Source: UBA974 sp002292405
GTDB lineage: Bacteria; Bacteroidota; Bacteroidia; Flavobacteriales_D; Sanyastnellaceae
Assembly: GCA_943842425.1 (NCBI GenBank)
Contig: CALTBR010000003.1
Coordinates: forward strand, 124,001-188,000
Direction of reading: 5' to 3'
Length of the DNA stretch: 64,000 nt
The position numbers and the translations under genes are program-made. Below, piece by piece: positions 26,775 through 35,201 of this stretch (positions are counted from its first letter, which is position 1; every line of letters begins with the position of its first letter). Under the pieces are notes generated by a model that did no database searches, was not told where the DNA came from, and saw nothing but the letters and a program-made list of their open reading frames with translations.

Positions 26775-27068
26775 TTACATATGGTTCACCTCGTCCGGGA
26801 GGACGAAGAATGTGGGGTGACGGTACACTTTGTCGTTAGCTGGATCGAAAAGCGCTTCAGAATCTTTAGGAGAACTAGCCGAAATACTCTCTGCGGGTAC
26901 AACCCATATGCTAACCCCTTCCTGTCTACGAGTGTAGACATCGCGGGCGTTTCCTATAGCCATTTCTGCGTCAGATGCGTGAAGGCTGCCTACATGCTTG
27001 TGTCCGAGGCCTTGCTTGCTACGTATGAAAACCTCCCACAAAGGCCAATTGTTTTTAGTGTCGCTCAT
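26775..27068 (-). CDS. paaB: Phenylacetyl-CoA epoxidase subunit PaaB
   Basis: The 97-residue protein matches PaaB: 'WPLWEVFIRSKQGLGHKHVGSLHASDAEMAIGNARDVYTRR'. PaaB bridges PaaAC heterodimers and is required for activity. Its start overlaps the paaA stop by four bases (ATGA), which indicates translational coupling. Confidence 0.95.
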   Translation of the reverse strand: MSDTKNNWPLWEVFIRSKQGLGHKHVGSLHASDAEMAIGNARDVYTRRQEGVSIWVVPAESISASSPKDSEALFDPANDKVYRHPTFFVLPDEVNHM

Positions 27069-28012
27069 CTTATTGTGCTTTTAGCCTTTGTTTTTCTCTT
27101 TGTTTTCTCTGCGTACGCTACCGCCGCTTCTCTTACCCAAGCTCCATCATCGTGAGCTTTGTTTCGCACGGCCAGTCTTTCCTCATTACAAGGACCGTTT
27201 CCAGCTAGCACATCGTTAAACTCATCCCAATCAATCTCACCGAAATCATGGTGACCGGTCTCATCATTCCACTTTAACTCATTATCGGGCATCTTAAGTC
27301 CTATGCACTCTGCTTGGGGAACGGTCATATCAACCATTCTTTGGCGTAATTCATCATTTGTGAAGCGCTTAATCTTCCACTTCATATTTTGTGAACTGTG
27401 TTCACTGTCCTTGTCACTTGGACCAAACATCATCAGTGACGGCCACCACCAACGGTTTAGAGCATCCTGAGCCATTTCTCTTTGGGCTTCATTACCTTTC
27501 ATAAGCTCCACCATGATTGAATATCCCTGTCTTTGGTGAAAACTCTCCTCTTTACAAACCCTAATCATAGACCTTGAGTAAGGTCCGTAGCTACACCTAC
27601 AAAGAGGCACCTGATTCAAAATCGCCGCTCCATCTACAAGCCAACCAATTGCTCCAATATCTGCCCATGTTAATACGGGGTAATTAAAGATGCTGCTGTA
27701 CTTAGCCTTGCCACTCAATAAGTCGTCGACAAGATCAGACCTTTCTACTCCGAGAGTCTCCGCTGCAGAATACAGATACAACCCATGCCCGGCTTCATCT
27801 TGAACTTTAGCTAGTAAAATTGCCTTCCTCTTCAAACTTGGCGCTCTTGTAATCCAATTCCCCTCAGGCAGCATCCCCACTACTTCTGAATGCGCATGCT
27901 GCGAAATTTGACGAATCAATGTTTTCCGATAACCATCTGGCATCCAATCTTTTGGCTCAATCTTTTTCTCTGCTGCTACATAGGCGTCAAATTGTTCTAA
28001 CGTTTGAATCAT
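27065..28012 (-). CDS. paaA: Phenylacetyl-CoA 1,2-epoxidase catalytic subunit PaaA
   Basis: This 315-residue di-iron monooxygenase subunit has the carboxylate/His ligands visible as E..DEAGHG ('AKVQDEAGHGLYLYSAAE') and E..H ('CKEESFHQRQGY'). With PaaB, PaaC and the reductase PaaE it uses O2 and NADPH to epoxidise the ring of phenylacetyl-CoA. The ATG at 28012 lies four bases after a perfect -7 element, so the mRNA is probably leaderless. It is first in the paaABCDI run and divergent from paaE. Ring-opening and beta-oxidation genes (paaZ, paaG, paaH, paaJ) and the ligase paaK are not in the window. Confidence 0.97.
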   Translation of the reverse strand: MIQTLEQFDAYVAAEKKIEPKDWMPDGYRKTLIRQISQHAHSEVVGMLPEGNWITRAPSLKRKAILLAKVQDEAGHGLYLYSAAETLGVERSDLVDDLLSGKAKYSSIFNYPVLTWADIGAIGWLVDGAAILNQVPLCRCSYGPYSRSMIRVCKEESFHQRQGYSIMVELMKGNEAQREMAQDALNRWWWPSLMMFGPSDKDSEHSSQNMKWKIKRFTNDELRQRMVDMTVPQAECIGLKMPDNELKWNDETGHHDFGEIDWDEFNDVLAGNGPCNEERLAVRNKAHDDGAWVREAAVAYAEKTKRKTKAKSTIR

Positions 28013-28016
28013 CTAT

Positions 28017-28024
28017 CAAAGATA
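28017..28024 (-). promoter_or_regulatory. -7 element of the paaABCDI operon
   Basis: TATCTTTG on the minus strand is a perfect TAnnTTTG and ends four bases before the paaA ATG. No TTTG is present at the expected -33 position. A palindromic regulator box is centred about 40 bases upstream of the inferred start point. Confidence 0.65.
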
Positions 28025-28044
28025 CTGCTAACATTTTTTTTATT

Positions 28045-28060
28045 TTTGATTTAGATCAAA
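28045..28060. promoter_or_regulatory. FNR/CRP-type operator between paaA and paaE
   Basis: TTTGATTTAGATCAAA is a perfect palindrome with a 4-base centre. It contains the exact FNR consensus TTGAT-N4-ATCAA. It is the only such site I noticed in the window. Its centre is about 40 bases upstream of the inferred paaA start point and about 44 upstream of that of paaE, near the -41.5 position of class II CRP/FNR activators. Both promoters lack a -33 box. Confidence 0.65.
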
Positions 28061-28084
28061 TCATTATAAATTACTTTTCCCTCT

Positions 28085-28092
28085 TACCTTCG
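28085..28092 (+). promoter_or_regulatory. -7 element of paaE
   Basis: TACCTTCG ends four bases before the paaE ATG at 28097. It matches TAnnTTTG with one mismatch. No -33 TTTG is found 17-23 bases upstream. Confidence 0.55.
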
Positions 28093-28096
28093 CGCC

Positions 28097-29167
28097 ATGT
28101 CTAAATTCCAAACACTACGAGTTACAGAGATCTGTCGTGAAACTCCTGAATCAGTTTCGATTTTACTTAAACCAGTTTCAGGAGAATCTTTTAGCTTCCT
28201 TGCTGGCCAGTATCTCACGCTCCTTGCTAAAATAGATGGGGAGGATGTTCGCCGCAGTTACTCGCTATGTTCATCTCCTTCTGAAGGAGTTCTACGTGTA
28301 GCAGTAAAGGAAGTGCCAGGAGGGAAATTTAGCACTTTCTGTAATCGCATGCTTGCTGTTGGTGATACTCTTGAGTCTCTCCCCCCTGATGGTCGTTTCA
28401 CTCGCGATTTCAAGGACTCTGTTAAAAACCACCTTGCCATCGCTGCCGGATCAGGAATTACACCTGTTATTTCAATAATAAAGGACGTTCTCTCGACCGA
28501 CTCCTCAGCTAAATTTACCCTTTGCTATGTTAACAAAGAGACTTCGAGTATCATATTTAAGAACGAATTATCTGACCTAAAAGACACTTATTTAGAACGT
28601 CTTCAACTCTTTAATTTTCTCACTCGCGAACCTGCGGAAATCGAACTCTTCTCAGGTCGCCTTGACTCAAAGCGTCTCTCGCGTCTTTTCCCCGAAGTTA
28701 TTTCCCCAACATCTTTTGACGTAGCTTACTTGTGCGGCCCTGAATCTATGATCTCAGATTGTAGAACAGCCCTCACTGGGGCTGGTATGCCGGACTCGGC
28801 AGTTAAATATGAACTGTTCACATCATCTTCAGATTACGTTAAAGAACCCCCTATTGAAGCCACTTCATCGGCTTCTGGTGAAGAGGTTGAAGTTTCCATT
28901 GTTCTAGATGGCGTTACAACCAAAGTCTCAGTAAAACGCTCCGGCAAGTCAATACTCGATGCTGCTTTAGATTCTGGAGTTGATGCACCCTTCTCGTGCC
29001 AAGGTGGAGTGTGCTGTACTTGCCGTTGTAAAATGACTTCCGGTAGTGCTTCGATGGATATTAACTTTGCTTTAGAAGAAGAAGAAGTCGAGAATGGTTA
29101 TGTCCTTGCATGTCAATCTCACCCCGAAGGAGATGGGCCATTTGTAATGGACTTCGACCAGCCTTAA
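28097..29167 (+). CDS. paaE: Phenylacetyl-CoA epoxidase reductase subunit PaaE
   Basis: The 356-residue protein joins a ferredoxin-NADP reductase module to a plant-type 2Fe-2S ferredoxin. The reductase part (about 1-245) has FAD-binding 'RRSYSLCSSP' and NADP-binding 'IAAGSGITPVISIIK'. The ferredoxin (about 265-356) has cluster cysteines in 'APFSCQGGVCCTCRCK' plus 'LACQS'. It passes electrons from NADPH to the PaaAC di-iron site. It is transcribed away from paaABCDI, unlike the single paaABCDE operon of Escherichia coli. The 3' end is one base from the convergent ABC-F gene. Confidence 0.95.
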   Translation: MSKFQTLRVTEICRETPESVSILLKPVSGESFSFLAGQYLTLLAKIDGEDVRRSYSLCSSPSEGVLRVAVKEVPGGKFSTFCNRMLAVGDTLESLPPDGRFTRDFKDSVKNHLAIAAGSGITPVISIIKDVLSTDSSAKFTLCYVNKETSSIIFKNELSDLKDTYLERLQLFNFLTREPAEIELFSGRLDSKRLSRLFPEVISPTSFDVAYLCGPESMISDCRTALTGAGMPDSAVKYELFTSSSDYVKEPPIEATSSASGEEVEVSIVLDGVTTKVSVKRSGKSILDAALDSGVDAPFSCQGGVCCTCRCKMTSGSASMDINFALEEEEVENGYVLACQSHPEGDGPFVMDFDQP

Positions 29168-29168
29168 T

Positions 29169-31049
29169 TTAAGCTCTTTCAGCCAACTCAAGCCATCGCA
29201 TCTCTGCTTCGTCTAGGTCTGAGGTGACTTTACCTAGTTCATCCCCTAGTTTTATTAATTCCTCATGAGAATTGCACGTTTCAAGTTTAGAAGATAACGT
29301 ATCGCGCTTCACTTCGAGCTGCTCTATAAGAGGTCCGAGTTTGTCAAACTCAAATTTTTCTTTGTATGTTAGTTTAGCGGTGTAATCGCCTTTTACCTCC
29401 ACAGGCTTCAAGTTAGAATCAGAGTCAGAAGTCGCTGATCGAGCCTCTGCAAGTCTTTCTGCGTGCGATAACCGGTACTGTGTGTAGTTGCCAGGGTAGT
29501 CACGTATTGAAAGATCTTCGTTTTCGCCGACAACCCAAATATGCTCAACGATCTTGTCCATAAAGTACCTGTCATGAGATACAACAATAAGGCAGCCGGC
29601 AAAATCTAAGAGAAACTCTTCTAATACTGTGAGAGTGAAGATGTCAAGATCGTTCGTGGGCTCGTCTAGGATAAGAAAATTAGGGTTGCTCATTAAAACC
29701 CTAAGAAGGTGAAGTCGCTTGCGTTCTCCTCCACTCAGTACTTTAATGTACTGATGATGCATAGGTCGCGGGAAAAGAAAGCGCTCTAGGAGTTGAGCAG
29801 CAGATAACTTCGCCCCTCCTTTAAGAGGAATATAATCACCGATTTCACGAACAGCATCGATTACCTTCCATTCCTCACTGAAATCACCGCCCTGCTGATG
29901 ATAGTGGCCGAATACGACCGTTTCGCCTACGATTACTTTACCAGCATCTGGTGCTTGTTCGCCTAAGATCATTTTTAATAGTGAAGTTTTACCTGATCCG
30001 TTAACTCCCACTACTCCTATACGCTCGCCTCTAATGAAGTGATGCGTAATGCCTTCGAATAAAGTTCGCTCGCCATACGCACACTTGATTTTATGGAGTT
30101 CAACAATCTTTCCGCCAAGACGTGATGGGATTACACTGATGTGCATAGGATCTTCCTTTAGACGTACAGATGCCTCCTTTTTTATTTCGTAAAAGCGGTC
30201 TATTCTGCTTTTGCTTTTGCCGGTACGGGCTGAGGGTGTGGAGCGCATCCAAACTAGTTCCCGTTTCATCGCTTTCTGCGACCGGTCTTTAGAAGCTAGT
30301 GCGTTTTCTCGTCTCTCGTCTCTCTTTTCTAAGTAGTAGCTGAAATTTCCTTTATAGGGGTGAAGCTTTAAGTTTTCTAGTTCTAGGATACGATCACACA
30401 CATTTTCCAGGAAATATCTGTCATGAGTAATCATGAAGATGGTTGAGTTCGTTGCGGAGAGGCGCTTTTCAAGCCAATTAATCATGTCTAGATCGAGATG
30501 GTTTGTAGGCTCGTCTAGGAAAAGGAGGTCGGGCGCTTCGAGTAGAACGGCCGCGAGAGCTGCCCTGCGTCTTTCACCACCACTAAGAGATCCAACTTTG
30601 CGGCTCAAGTCGTGGAGATTTAGTTGGCCGAGTATTTCACGAGCGCGGGCTTCATAATTCCAAGCTTCAGTCCTATCCATAGCATCACTGGCCTCCTGAA
30701 ATTGCACTCCTTCGGCACCACGCTCTAATTCTTGCTCGTAGTTCCTAAGAGCTATAACAGCAGGGTTGTCCCCTATATACAACGTATCAAGAAGCGTTGC
30801 TGCCAAATCTAAATCCGCTTCTTGCTTCAAATAAGAATAACGAATACCTCCAGCAAATACAATCCTCCCGTCATCAGCTGGCTCAAGATTACAAATGGTG
30901 CGCATTAGAGTACTCTTTCCTTTACCGTTGCGGGCGACAAGAGCCACCCTTTGGCCTTTACCTATACCGAACGTTAGATTCTCAAAGAGTTGACGTTCTC
31001 CATACCTTTTCGAAAGGCTCTCAACTGATAAAACGTTTTGTTCTGCCAT
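29169..31049 (-). CDS. ABC-F family ATPase (Uup-like)
   Basis: The 626-residue protein has two ABC ATPase domains and no membrane segments. Walker A sites are 'ARNGKGKSTLMRT' near 40 and 'GVNGSGKTSLLKMIL' near 350. Signatures are 'SLSGGERRRAALAA' and 'VLSGGERKRLHLLRVL'; Walker B motifs are 'LLFLDEPTNHLD' and 'FLILDEPTNDLD'. The C-terminal 60 residues form a Glu/Leu-rich coiled coil, as in Uup. ABC-F proteins act on the ribosome E site or, for Uup, have been linked to DNA transposon excision. The ATG is preceded by TACCTTGC (31054-31061), another short-leader -7 element. Confidence 0.9.
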   Translation of the reverse strand: MAEQNVLSVESLSKRYGERQLFENLTFGIGKGQRVALVARNGKGKSTLMRTICNLEPADDGRIVFAGGIRYSYLKQEADLDLAATLLDTLYIGDNPAVIALRNYEQELERGAEGVQFQEASDAMDRTEAWNYEARAREILGQLNLHDLSRKVGSLSGGERRRAALAAVLLEAPDLLFLDEPTNHLDLDMINWLEKRLSATNSTIFMITHDRYFLENVCDRILELENLKLHPYKGNFSYYLEKRDERRENALASKDRSQKAMKRELVWMRSTPSARTGKSKSRIDRFYEIKKEASVRLKEDPMHISVIPSRLGGKIVELHKIKCAYGERTLFEGITHHFIRGERIGVVGVNGSGKTSLLKMILGEQAPDAGKVIVGETVVFGHYHQQGGDFSEEWKVIDAVREIGDYIPLKGGAKLSAAQLLERFLFPRPMHHQYIKVLSGGERKRLHLLRVLMSNPNFLILDEPTNDLDIFTLTVLEEFLLDFAGCLIVVSHDRYFMDKIVEHIWVVGENEDLSIRDYPGNYTQYRLSHAERLAEARSATSDSDSNLKPVEVKGDYTAKLTYKEKFEFDKLGPLIEQLEVKRDTLSSKLETCNSHEELIKLGDELGKVTSDLDEAEMRWLELAERA

Positions 31050-31158
31050 GTTCGCAAGGTAGGTGTCACTGTGTTAGTTAGCGTTCTAGTATCAGTAAAT
31101 ATTGATAAATCACATCAAATTAACACTTTATCGTTGATATGTATTTTGAGTAATTTAT

Positions 31159-31189
31159 TTTGTAATTGGAATTAAGTCGCATATTTACC
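31159..31189 (+). promoter_or_regulatory. Promoter of the small outer-membrane protein gene
   Basis: TTTG (31159-31162), 19-base spacer, TATTTACC (31182-31189). The -33 box is exact and the -7 box partial. The ATG follows about 20 bases later. Confidence 0.45.
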
Positions 31190-31209
31190 CCGAACAAAAA
31201 CAATGTTAT

Positions 31210-31671
31210 ATGAAAAATTTATTTACTTTATGTGCGTGTGCTTTTTTAACTTTCACGCTATCAGCTCAGTCTGAGCAAGCTGCAGGATCTTATTACCTAG
31301 GATCTGGTAATGCACTCGACTTAGTCAACATCTTTGGTGGTGCAGTTGAGATGGATGCTACCATAGGATACGCTGTAATCGACGATCTTGTTGTTACAGG
31401 TTCTATTAACTCTGATGCGTCTGACGCGGCAGAAATGCATCTAGATTTAGGTGTTCGTTATTTTGGGCTTTCTTTCATGAATGGCCTCTTCGTACAAGCA
31501 GGAGCTTCGAATCTTCTCAGTGCTATGGGTGGTGATATGAGTATTGAGGTAGGTGTGGGTAAGTACTTCAGCCTTGGTGCTGTAAGTGACCGCTTCTATG
31601 TTGATCCACAAATCAATTACAATTTAGACAATGGATTTGAGACTAAGATTGGTCTAGGATTGCGTTTCTAA
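31210..31671 (+). CDS. Small outer-membrane beta-barrel protein
   Basis: The 153-residue protein has a signal peptide (about 1-20, 'FTLSAQ'). Alternating strands such as 'AVEMDATIGYAVIDDLVVTGSI', 'AEMHLDLGVRYFGLSF' and the C-terminal 'FETKIGLGLRF', ending in Phe, suggest an eight-strand OmpA/OmpX-type barrel. No binding or enzymatic motif is seen. It is a single-gene unit between its own promoter and a strong terminator. Confidence 0.7.
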   Translation: MKNLFTLCACAFLTFTLSAQSEQAAGSYYLGSGNALDLVNIFGGAVEMDATIGYAVIDDLVVTGSINSDASDAAEMHLDLGVRYFGLSFMNGLFVQAGASNLLSAMGGDMSIEVGVGKYFSLGAVSDRFYVDPQINYNLDNGFETKIGLGLRF

Positions 31672-31698
31672 GCTGATTTAAGAAATCTTATTATGAAA

Positions 31699-31729
31699 GA
31701 GCTAACCTGCGGGTTGGCTCTTTTTTTTT
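31699..31729 (+). terminator. Intrinsic terminator after the small outer-membrane protein gene
   Basis: GAGCTAACC (31699-31707), loop TGCG, GGTTGGCTC (31712-31720) pair over nine bases with one wobble, followed by nine T. Confidence 0.88.
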
Positions 31730-31776
31730 CTTTATATATGTTTATTTTTGCAATCAAACTGCTTTTTATTAGATAG

Positions 31777-32250
31777 ATGTATTCATTCCACACCTCTTCA
31801 TGGTCGGATCTTACAAGAGATCAGTTTCATGCAATACTTAGACTTCGCATAAGTGTTTTCGTAGTCGAGCAGAATTGTCCATATCCTGAGCTTGACACTA
31901 AGGATTTGAGCTCTATTCAAGTTTATGCATTAAAAAATGACGAGAATATAGTGTTGGGAGATTCAGCAATTGCTTGTGTTAGAATATGCGCTCCAGGAGT
32001 TAGCTATCCTGAGCCGAGTATAGGCAGAGTAGCTACACGTTCTGACTGCAGGAAAATAGGACTCGGAATAGAGATAATGAAAAGAGCCCTTGAAGCGTGT
32101 GAATCTGCTTATCCCGGGCAGGGAATCCGCATTTCTGCTCAGTGTTACCTTGAAAAGTTCTATTCTGACCTTGGGTTTTCCTCCACTGGCGAAACCTACT
32201 TAGAGGATGATATCCTACATATCCAAATGTTTCGGCCTAGCTCAAGTTAA
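31777..32250 (+). CDS. ElaA-like GNAT acetyltransferase
   Basis: The 157-residue protein matches the ElaA family: 'SWSDLTRDQFHAILRLRISVFVVEQNCPYPELDTKD' at the N-terminus, and the acetyl-CoA loop 'IGRVATRSDCRKIGLGIEIMKRAL' in the middle. ElaA-type enzymes are predicted N-acetyltransferases of unknown substrate. It stands alone and converges with pyrG 14 bases on. Confidence 0.85.
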   Translation: MYSFHTSSWSDLTRDQFHAILRLRISVFVVEQNCPYPELDTKDLSSIQVYALKNDENIVLGDSAIACVRICAPGVSYPEPSIGRVATRSDCRKIGLGIEIMKRALEACESAYPGQGIRISAQCYLEKFYSDLGFSSTGETYLEDDILHIQMFRPSSS

Positions 32251-32264
32251 TTTTGGCTGTTGGC

Positions 32265-33950
32265 CTACTTAATGTCTAATTCAACGTTAATGAGCCCAGG
32301 GCCCGACGATACAGCGGCCTTAACAAAAGCCATAAAAAGAGGGTGAGGAGCCAGTACAGTAGATGCGTATTCTGGATGAAACTGTGTCGCTACAAAGTAT
32401 GGGTGAGTAGGTATCTCAATGATTTCAACCAATCCGTTAACGGGATTGATTCCCGTAGCGACCATGCCTGCATCTTCAAGCCTAGATCGGTATGCTTCGT
32501 TAAATTCGTATCGATGTCTATGTCGTTCTTCAACAGAATCTATACCGTAGATTGATTGCACCCTTGACCCTTCTTTTAAGTCACAGGGGTAAGCGCCTAG
32601 CCTCATCGTTCCGCCCATTTTTGTAACGGATTTCTGTTCCGCCATGATGTCGATGACTGGGTCGGGCGTGTACTGTTTAATTTCAGAAGAATGAGCCTCG
32701 CTTAAACCGAGTACATTTCTGGCAAATTCAATAACAGCGCATTGCATTCCGAGGCAAATTCCGAAGAATGGAATTTTGTTTAAGCGGGCGAATTTTATTG
32801 CTTCAAGTTTCCCATCTATTCCCCTAGATCCAAATCCAGGAGCGACCAATATTCCATCTAGCTTCCCAAGAAGTTCTGATGAAGTGTTAGGTGAAACTTT
32901 TTCGGAGTGAATCCAATGAATCTCCACCTTATTTTTCAAGTGAGCTCCAGCATGGGAAAGAGCTTCTGAAATACTTTTATAGGAGTCCTTAAGCTCCACA
33001 TACTTCCCCACAAGTCCAATATGAACTGTTGAGTCTGGATTTTTATATCGATGTAGAAATTCTTTCCAATTCTTTAAATCGGGTTTATCCACAGTGCTAT
33101 AGTCAATGCCTAACTTACTCATAACCACCTCATCAAGACCCTCCTCTTGCATCATTAGTGGAACATCGTAAATGGTTTCAGCATCGATTGACTCAATCAC
33201 AGATTCAATATTTACGTTACAAAATTGAGCTAGCTTTGACCTTATGCCGTTGGTGAGGTGATGTTCTGTTCTGCAAACGAGAATATCGGGTTGAATGCCC
33301 AATTGTAGAAGTTGCTTTACTGAGTGTTGAGTGGGCTTAGTTTTCAGTTCTCCTGCAGCACTCAAGTATGGAACGAGTGTAAGGTGAATGACTATGGTAT
33401 CCTCAGGACTTTCCCACTTCATCTGCCTTACGGCCTCTATGTATGGTAAAGATTCAATATCTCCAACAGTACCTCCAATTTCTGTTATAACAAAATCGAA
33501 CTCTGATTCAGAGCCTAAAATCTGTACACATCTCTTAATTTCGTCGGTGATATGAGGTATAATTTGGACTGTCTTACCTAGATACTCACCGCGTCTCTCC
33601 TTATTTATAACCGACTGATAGATTCGCCCAGTAGTAATATTATTTGCCTGAGTAGTGCATACATTAAGGAACCTTTCATAGTGGCCTAAGTCCAAATCAG
33701 TTTCTGCCCCATCAACAGTTACATAACACTCCCCGTGCTCATATGGGTTCAAAGTGCCGGGGTCAACATTGATATAAGGATCGAGTTTTTGAATGGTAAC
33801 CCTGTAGCCACGAGCCTGCAATAGTTTTGCTAAAGATGCGCTTACAATACCCTTCCCTAAACTCGAACTAACACCACCTGTCACAAAAATATAGCGGCTA
33901 TTACGCCCGTGTGAGGAGTTGTGAGAATAAGAAGATTGAGTTAATGGCAT
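32265..33950 (-). CDS. pyrG: CTP synthase
   Basis: The protein of about 561 residues has an N-terminal synthetase domain ('YIFVTGGVSSSLGKGIVSASLAKLLQARGY', 'DPYINVDPGTLNPYEHGE') and a C-terminal class-I glutamine amidotransferase domain. The latter has nucleophilic Cys in 'FFGICLGMQCAVIEFARNVL' and His-Glu in 'TQFHPEYAS'. It makes CTP from UTP, ATP and glutamine. The ATG at 33950 is preferred to 34040: a perfect TACCTTTG -7 element lies about 30 bases upstream, and residues before it are unlike the family. The first 18 residues, Ser/His/Asn-rich, are a short extension. Confidence 0.95.
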   Translation of the reverse strand: MPLTQSSYSHNSSHGRNSRYIFVTGGVSSSLGKGIVSASLAKLLQARGYRVTIQKLDPYINVDPGTLNPYEHGECYVTVDGAETDLDLGHYERFLNVCTTQANNITTGRIYQSVINKERRGEYLGKTVQIIPHITDEIKRCVQILGSESEFDFVITEIGGTVGDIESLPYIEAVRQMKWESPEDTIVIHLTLVPYLSAAGELKTKPTQHSVKQLLQLGIQPDILVCRTEHHLTNGIRSKLAQFCNVNIESVIESIDAETIYDVPLMMQEEGLDEVVMSKLGIDYSTVDKPDLKNWKEFLHRYKNPDSTVHIGLVGKYVELKDSYKSISEALSHAGAHLKNKVEIHWIHSEKVSPNTSSELLGKLDGILVAPGFGSRGIDGKLEAIKFARLNKIPFFGICLGMQCAVIEFARNVLGLSEAHSSEIKQYTPDPVIDIMAEQKSVTKMGGTMRLGAYPCDLKEGSRVQSIYGIDSVEERHRHRYEFNEAYRSRLEDAGMVATGINPVNGLVEIIEIPTHPYFVATQFHPEYASTVLAPHPLFMAFVKAAVSSGPGLINVELDIK

Positions 33951-33981
33951 GTTCCCGAATTCGTAATCTGAATACGGAGTA

Positions 33982-34009
33982 CAAAGGTAGTAGAAACATT
34001 CTTTACAAA
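33982..34009 (-). promoter_or_regulatory. pyrG promoter
   Basis: On the minus strand, TTTG (34006-34009), 16-base spacer, TACCTTTG (33982-33989), a perfect -7 box. It would give a 5' leader of about 27 bases before the ATG at 33950. Confidence 0.55.
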
Positions 34010-34055
34010 TGACTTTCCCCAGATATTTATCTGTTAACAATTAAATGGCTGAACC

Positions 34056-35144
34056 TCACATTAGTTTTCCAGTCAAGGCATCGATCAATTTGAAGCCGGA
34101 TAGGAATTCTCTGGCAACTATACGTAGAAGTGTGTAGCCCGGGATGGCGAGGACCATGCCGGAAACCCCTCCGAGTAGGCCGGCCATACTAATGATGATA
34201 AAGATCTCGAGCGGGTGTGCCATGACTCTATTTGAGAATATAAATGGTTGTGTGAAGAAATTGTCCACAAGTTGTGTTATACCATAGACAATAGCGGCAT
34301 ATAGGATGTGGAAACCCCAGCCAGAGGGGTCGCCTTCGTATGTTGTTGCCACGATGGTGAGACCGAGAGCTGTGGAGGCTAGTGGACCCAGGTAGGGGAT
34401 GAGGTTAAATAGACCAGCGATAAAACCTAAAAGTAAAGCGTTAGAGGCTCCTATGATGGCCAGACCAGATGAAACCATGATGGTGACTATTGTTATTTGG
34501 ACGATAAGACCGGAAAAATAACGGGTGAGAAGAAGTGAAGATGACTCCATAACATGCTCCATTTTTTCGACCTGAGACTCGGGGGTGAGGGCAAGAATCA
34601 TCTTGTGAAATAGGTTAGCGTCCTTGAGGAAGAAGAAGGTCATAAAGATGATGCTGAACAAGGCGATAAATGCACTTCCTAGGAATGCGAATAGCCCTGA
34701 GAATATACTTCCAACTCCGTCAAGGCCTATGAGGTGTTGGATTTGGGAGGTGAGGAGTGAGGTAGCACTCTGATCTGATAGATAAAGGCTAGCAGAGAGG
34801 GAGTCGGCAGCGGCAAGCCACGTCTTAACGGTGCTAGCTATTTGCTCAGGATCGAGAGAGTTAAGTACTTTAGCTTCAGCTGCAACGAGCGGCCCAAACA
34901 TTCCCAATACAAATCCCCCTAATGTAATAAAACTGATTAAAGCCAATACAGCTCCCACCGAAGAAGAAATAGATCTCCCTTTGATTTTACCTTTAGATAC
35001 AAATTTTACGATAGGTCTTCCTGCAAAACTGAGCGCTACAGAAACAAGAAGGTATCCAACCAGCCCTCGAAAAAAGTACAAGGCGTAAATACCCAAAAGA
35101 ACTCCTATAACTTGTAGAATAGTACGTATGGTGGAATTTTGCAT
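34056..35144 (-). CDS. AI-2E/PerM-family permease
   Basis: The 362-residue protein has about seven or eight membrane helices. It matches the AI-2E transporter/PerM family, notably 'GFIAGLFNLIPYLGPLASTALGLTI' and 'QPFIFSNRVMAHPLEIFIIISMAGLLGGVSGMVLAIPGYTLLRIVA' near the C-terminus. Some members export autoinducer-2 and others act in sodium-proton exchange or unknown transport, so no substrate is assigned. It is monocistronic by spacing, with 105 bases before pyrG. Confidence 0.85.
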   Translation of the reverse strand: MQNSTIRTILQVIGVLLGIYALYFFRGLVGYLLVSVALSFAGRPIVKFVSKGKIKGRSISSSVGAVLALISFITLGGFVLGMFGPLVAAEAKVLNSLDPEQIASTVKTWLAAADSLSASLYLSDQSATSLLTSQIQHLIGLDGVGSIFSGLFAFLGSAFIALFSIIFMTFFFLKDANLFHKMILALTPESQVEKMEHVMESSSLLLTRYFSGLIVQITIVTIMVSSGLAIIGASNALLLGFIAGLFNLIPYLGPLASTALGLTIVATTYEGDPSGWGFHILYAAIVYGITQLVDNFFTQPFIFSNRVMAHPLEIFIIISMAGLLGGVSGMVLAIPGYTLLRIVAREFLSGFKLIDALTGKLM

Positions 35145-35201
35145 AAGAATAAGTATTAGATTAAATCGATTGCATTTAGTGCATACTAATTTGATTGCAA
35201 G

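Noticed and set aside
31102..31118. A second FNR-like site, TTGAT-N7-ATCAA, upstream of the small outer-membrane protein
   Set aside because: The spacer is 7 instead of 4 and the position, about 85 bases upstream of the predicted start point, does not fit class II activation.
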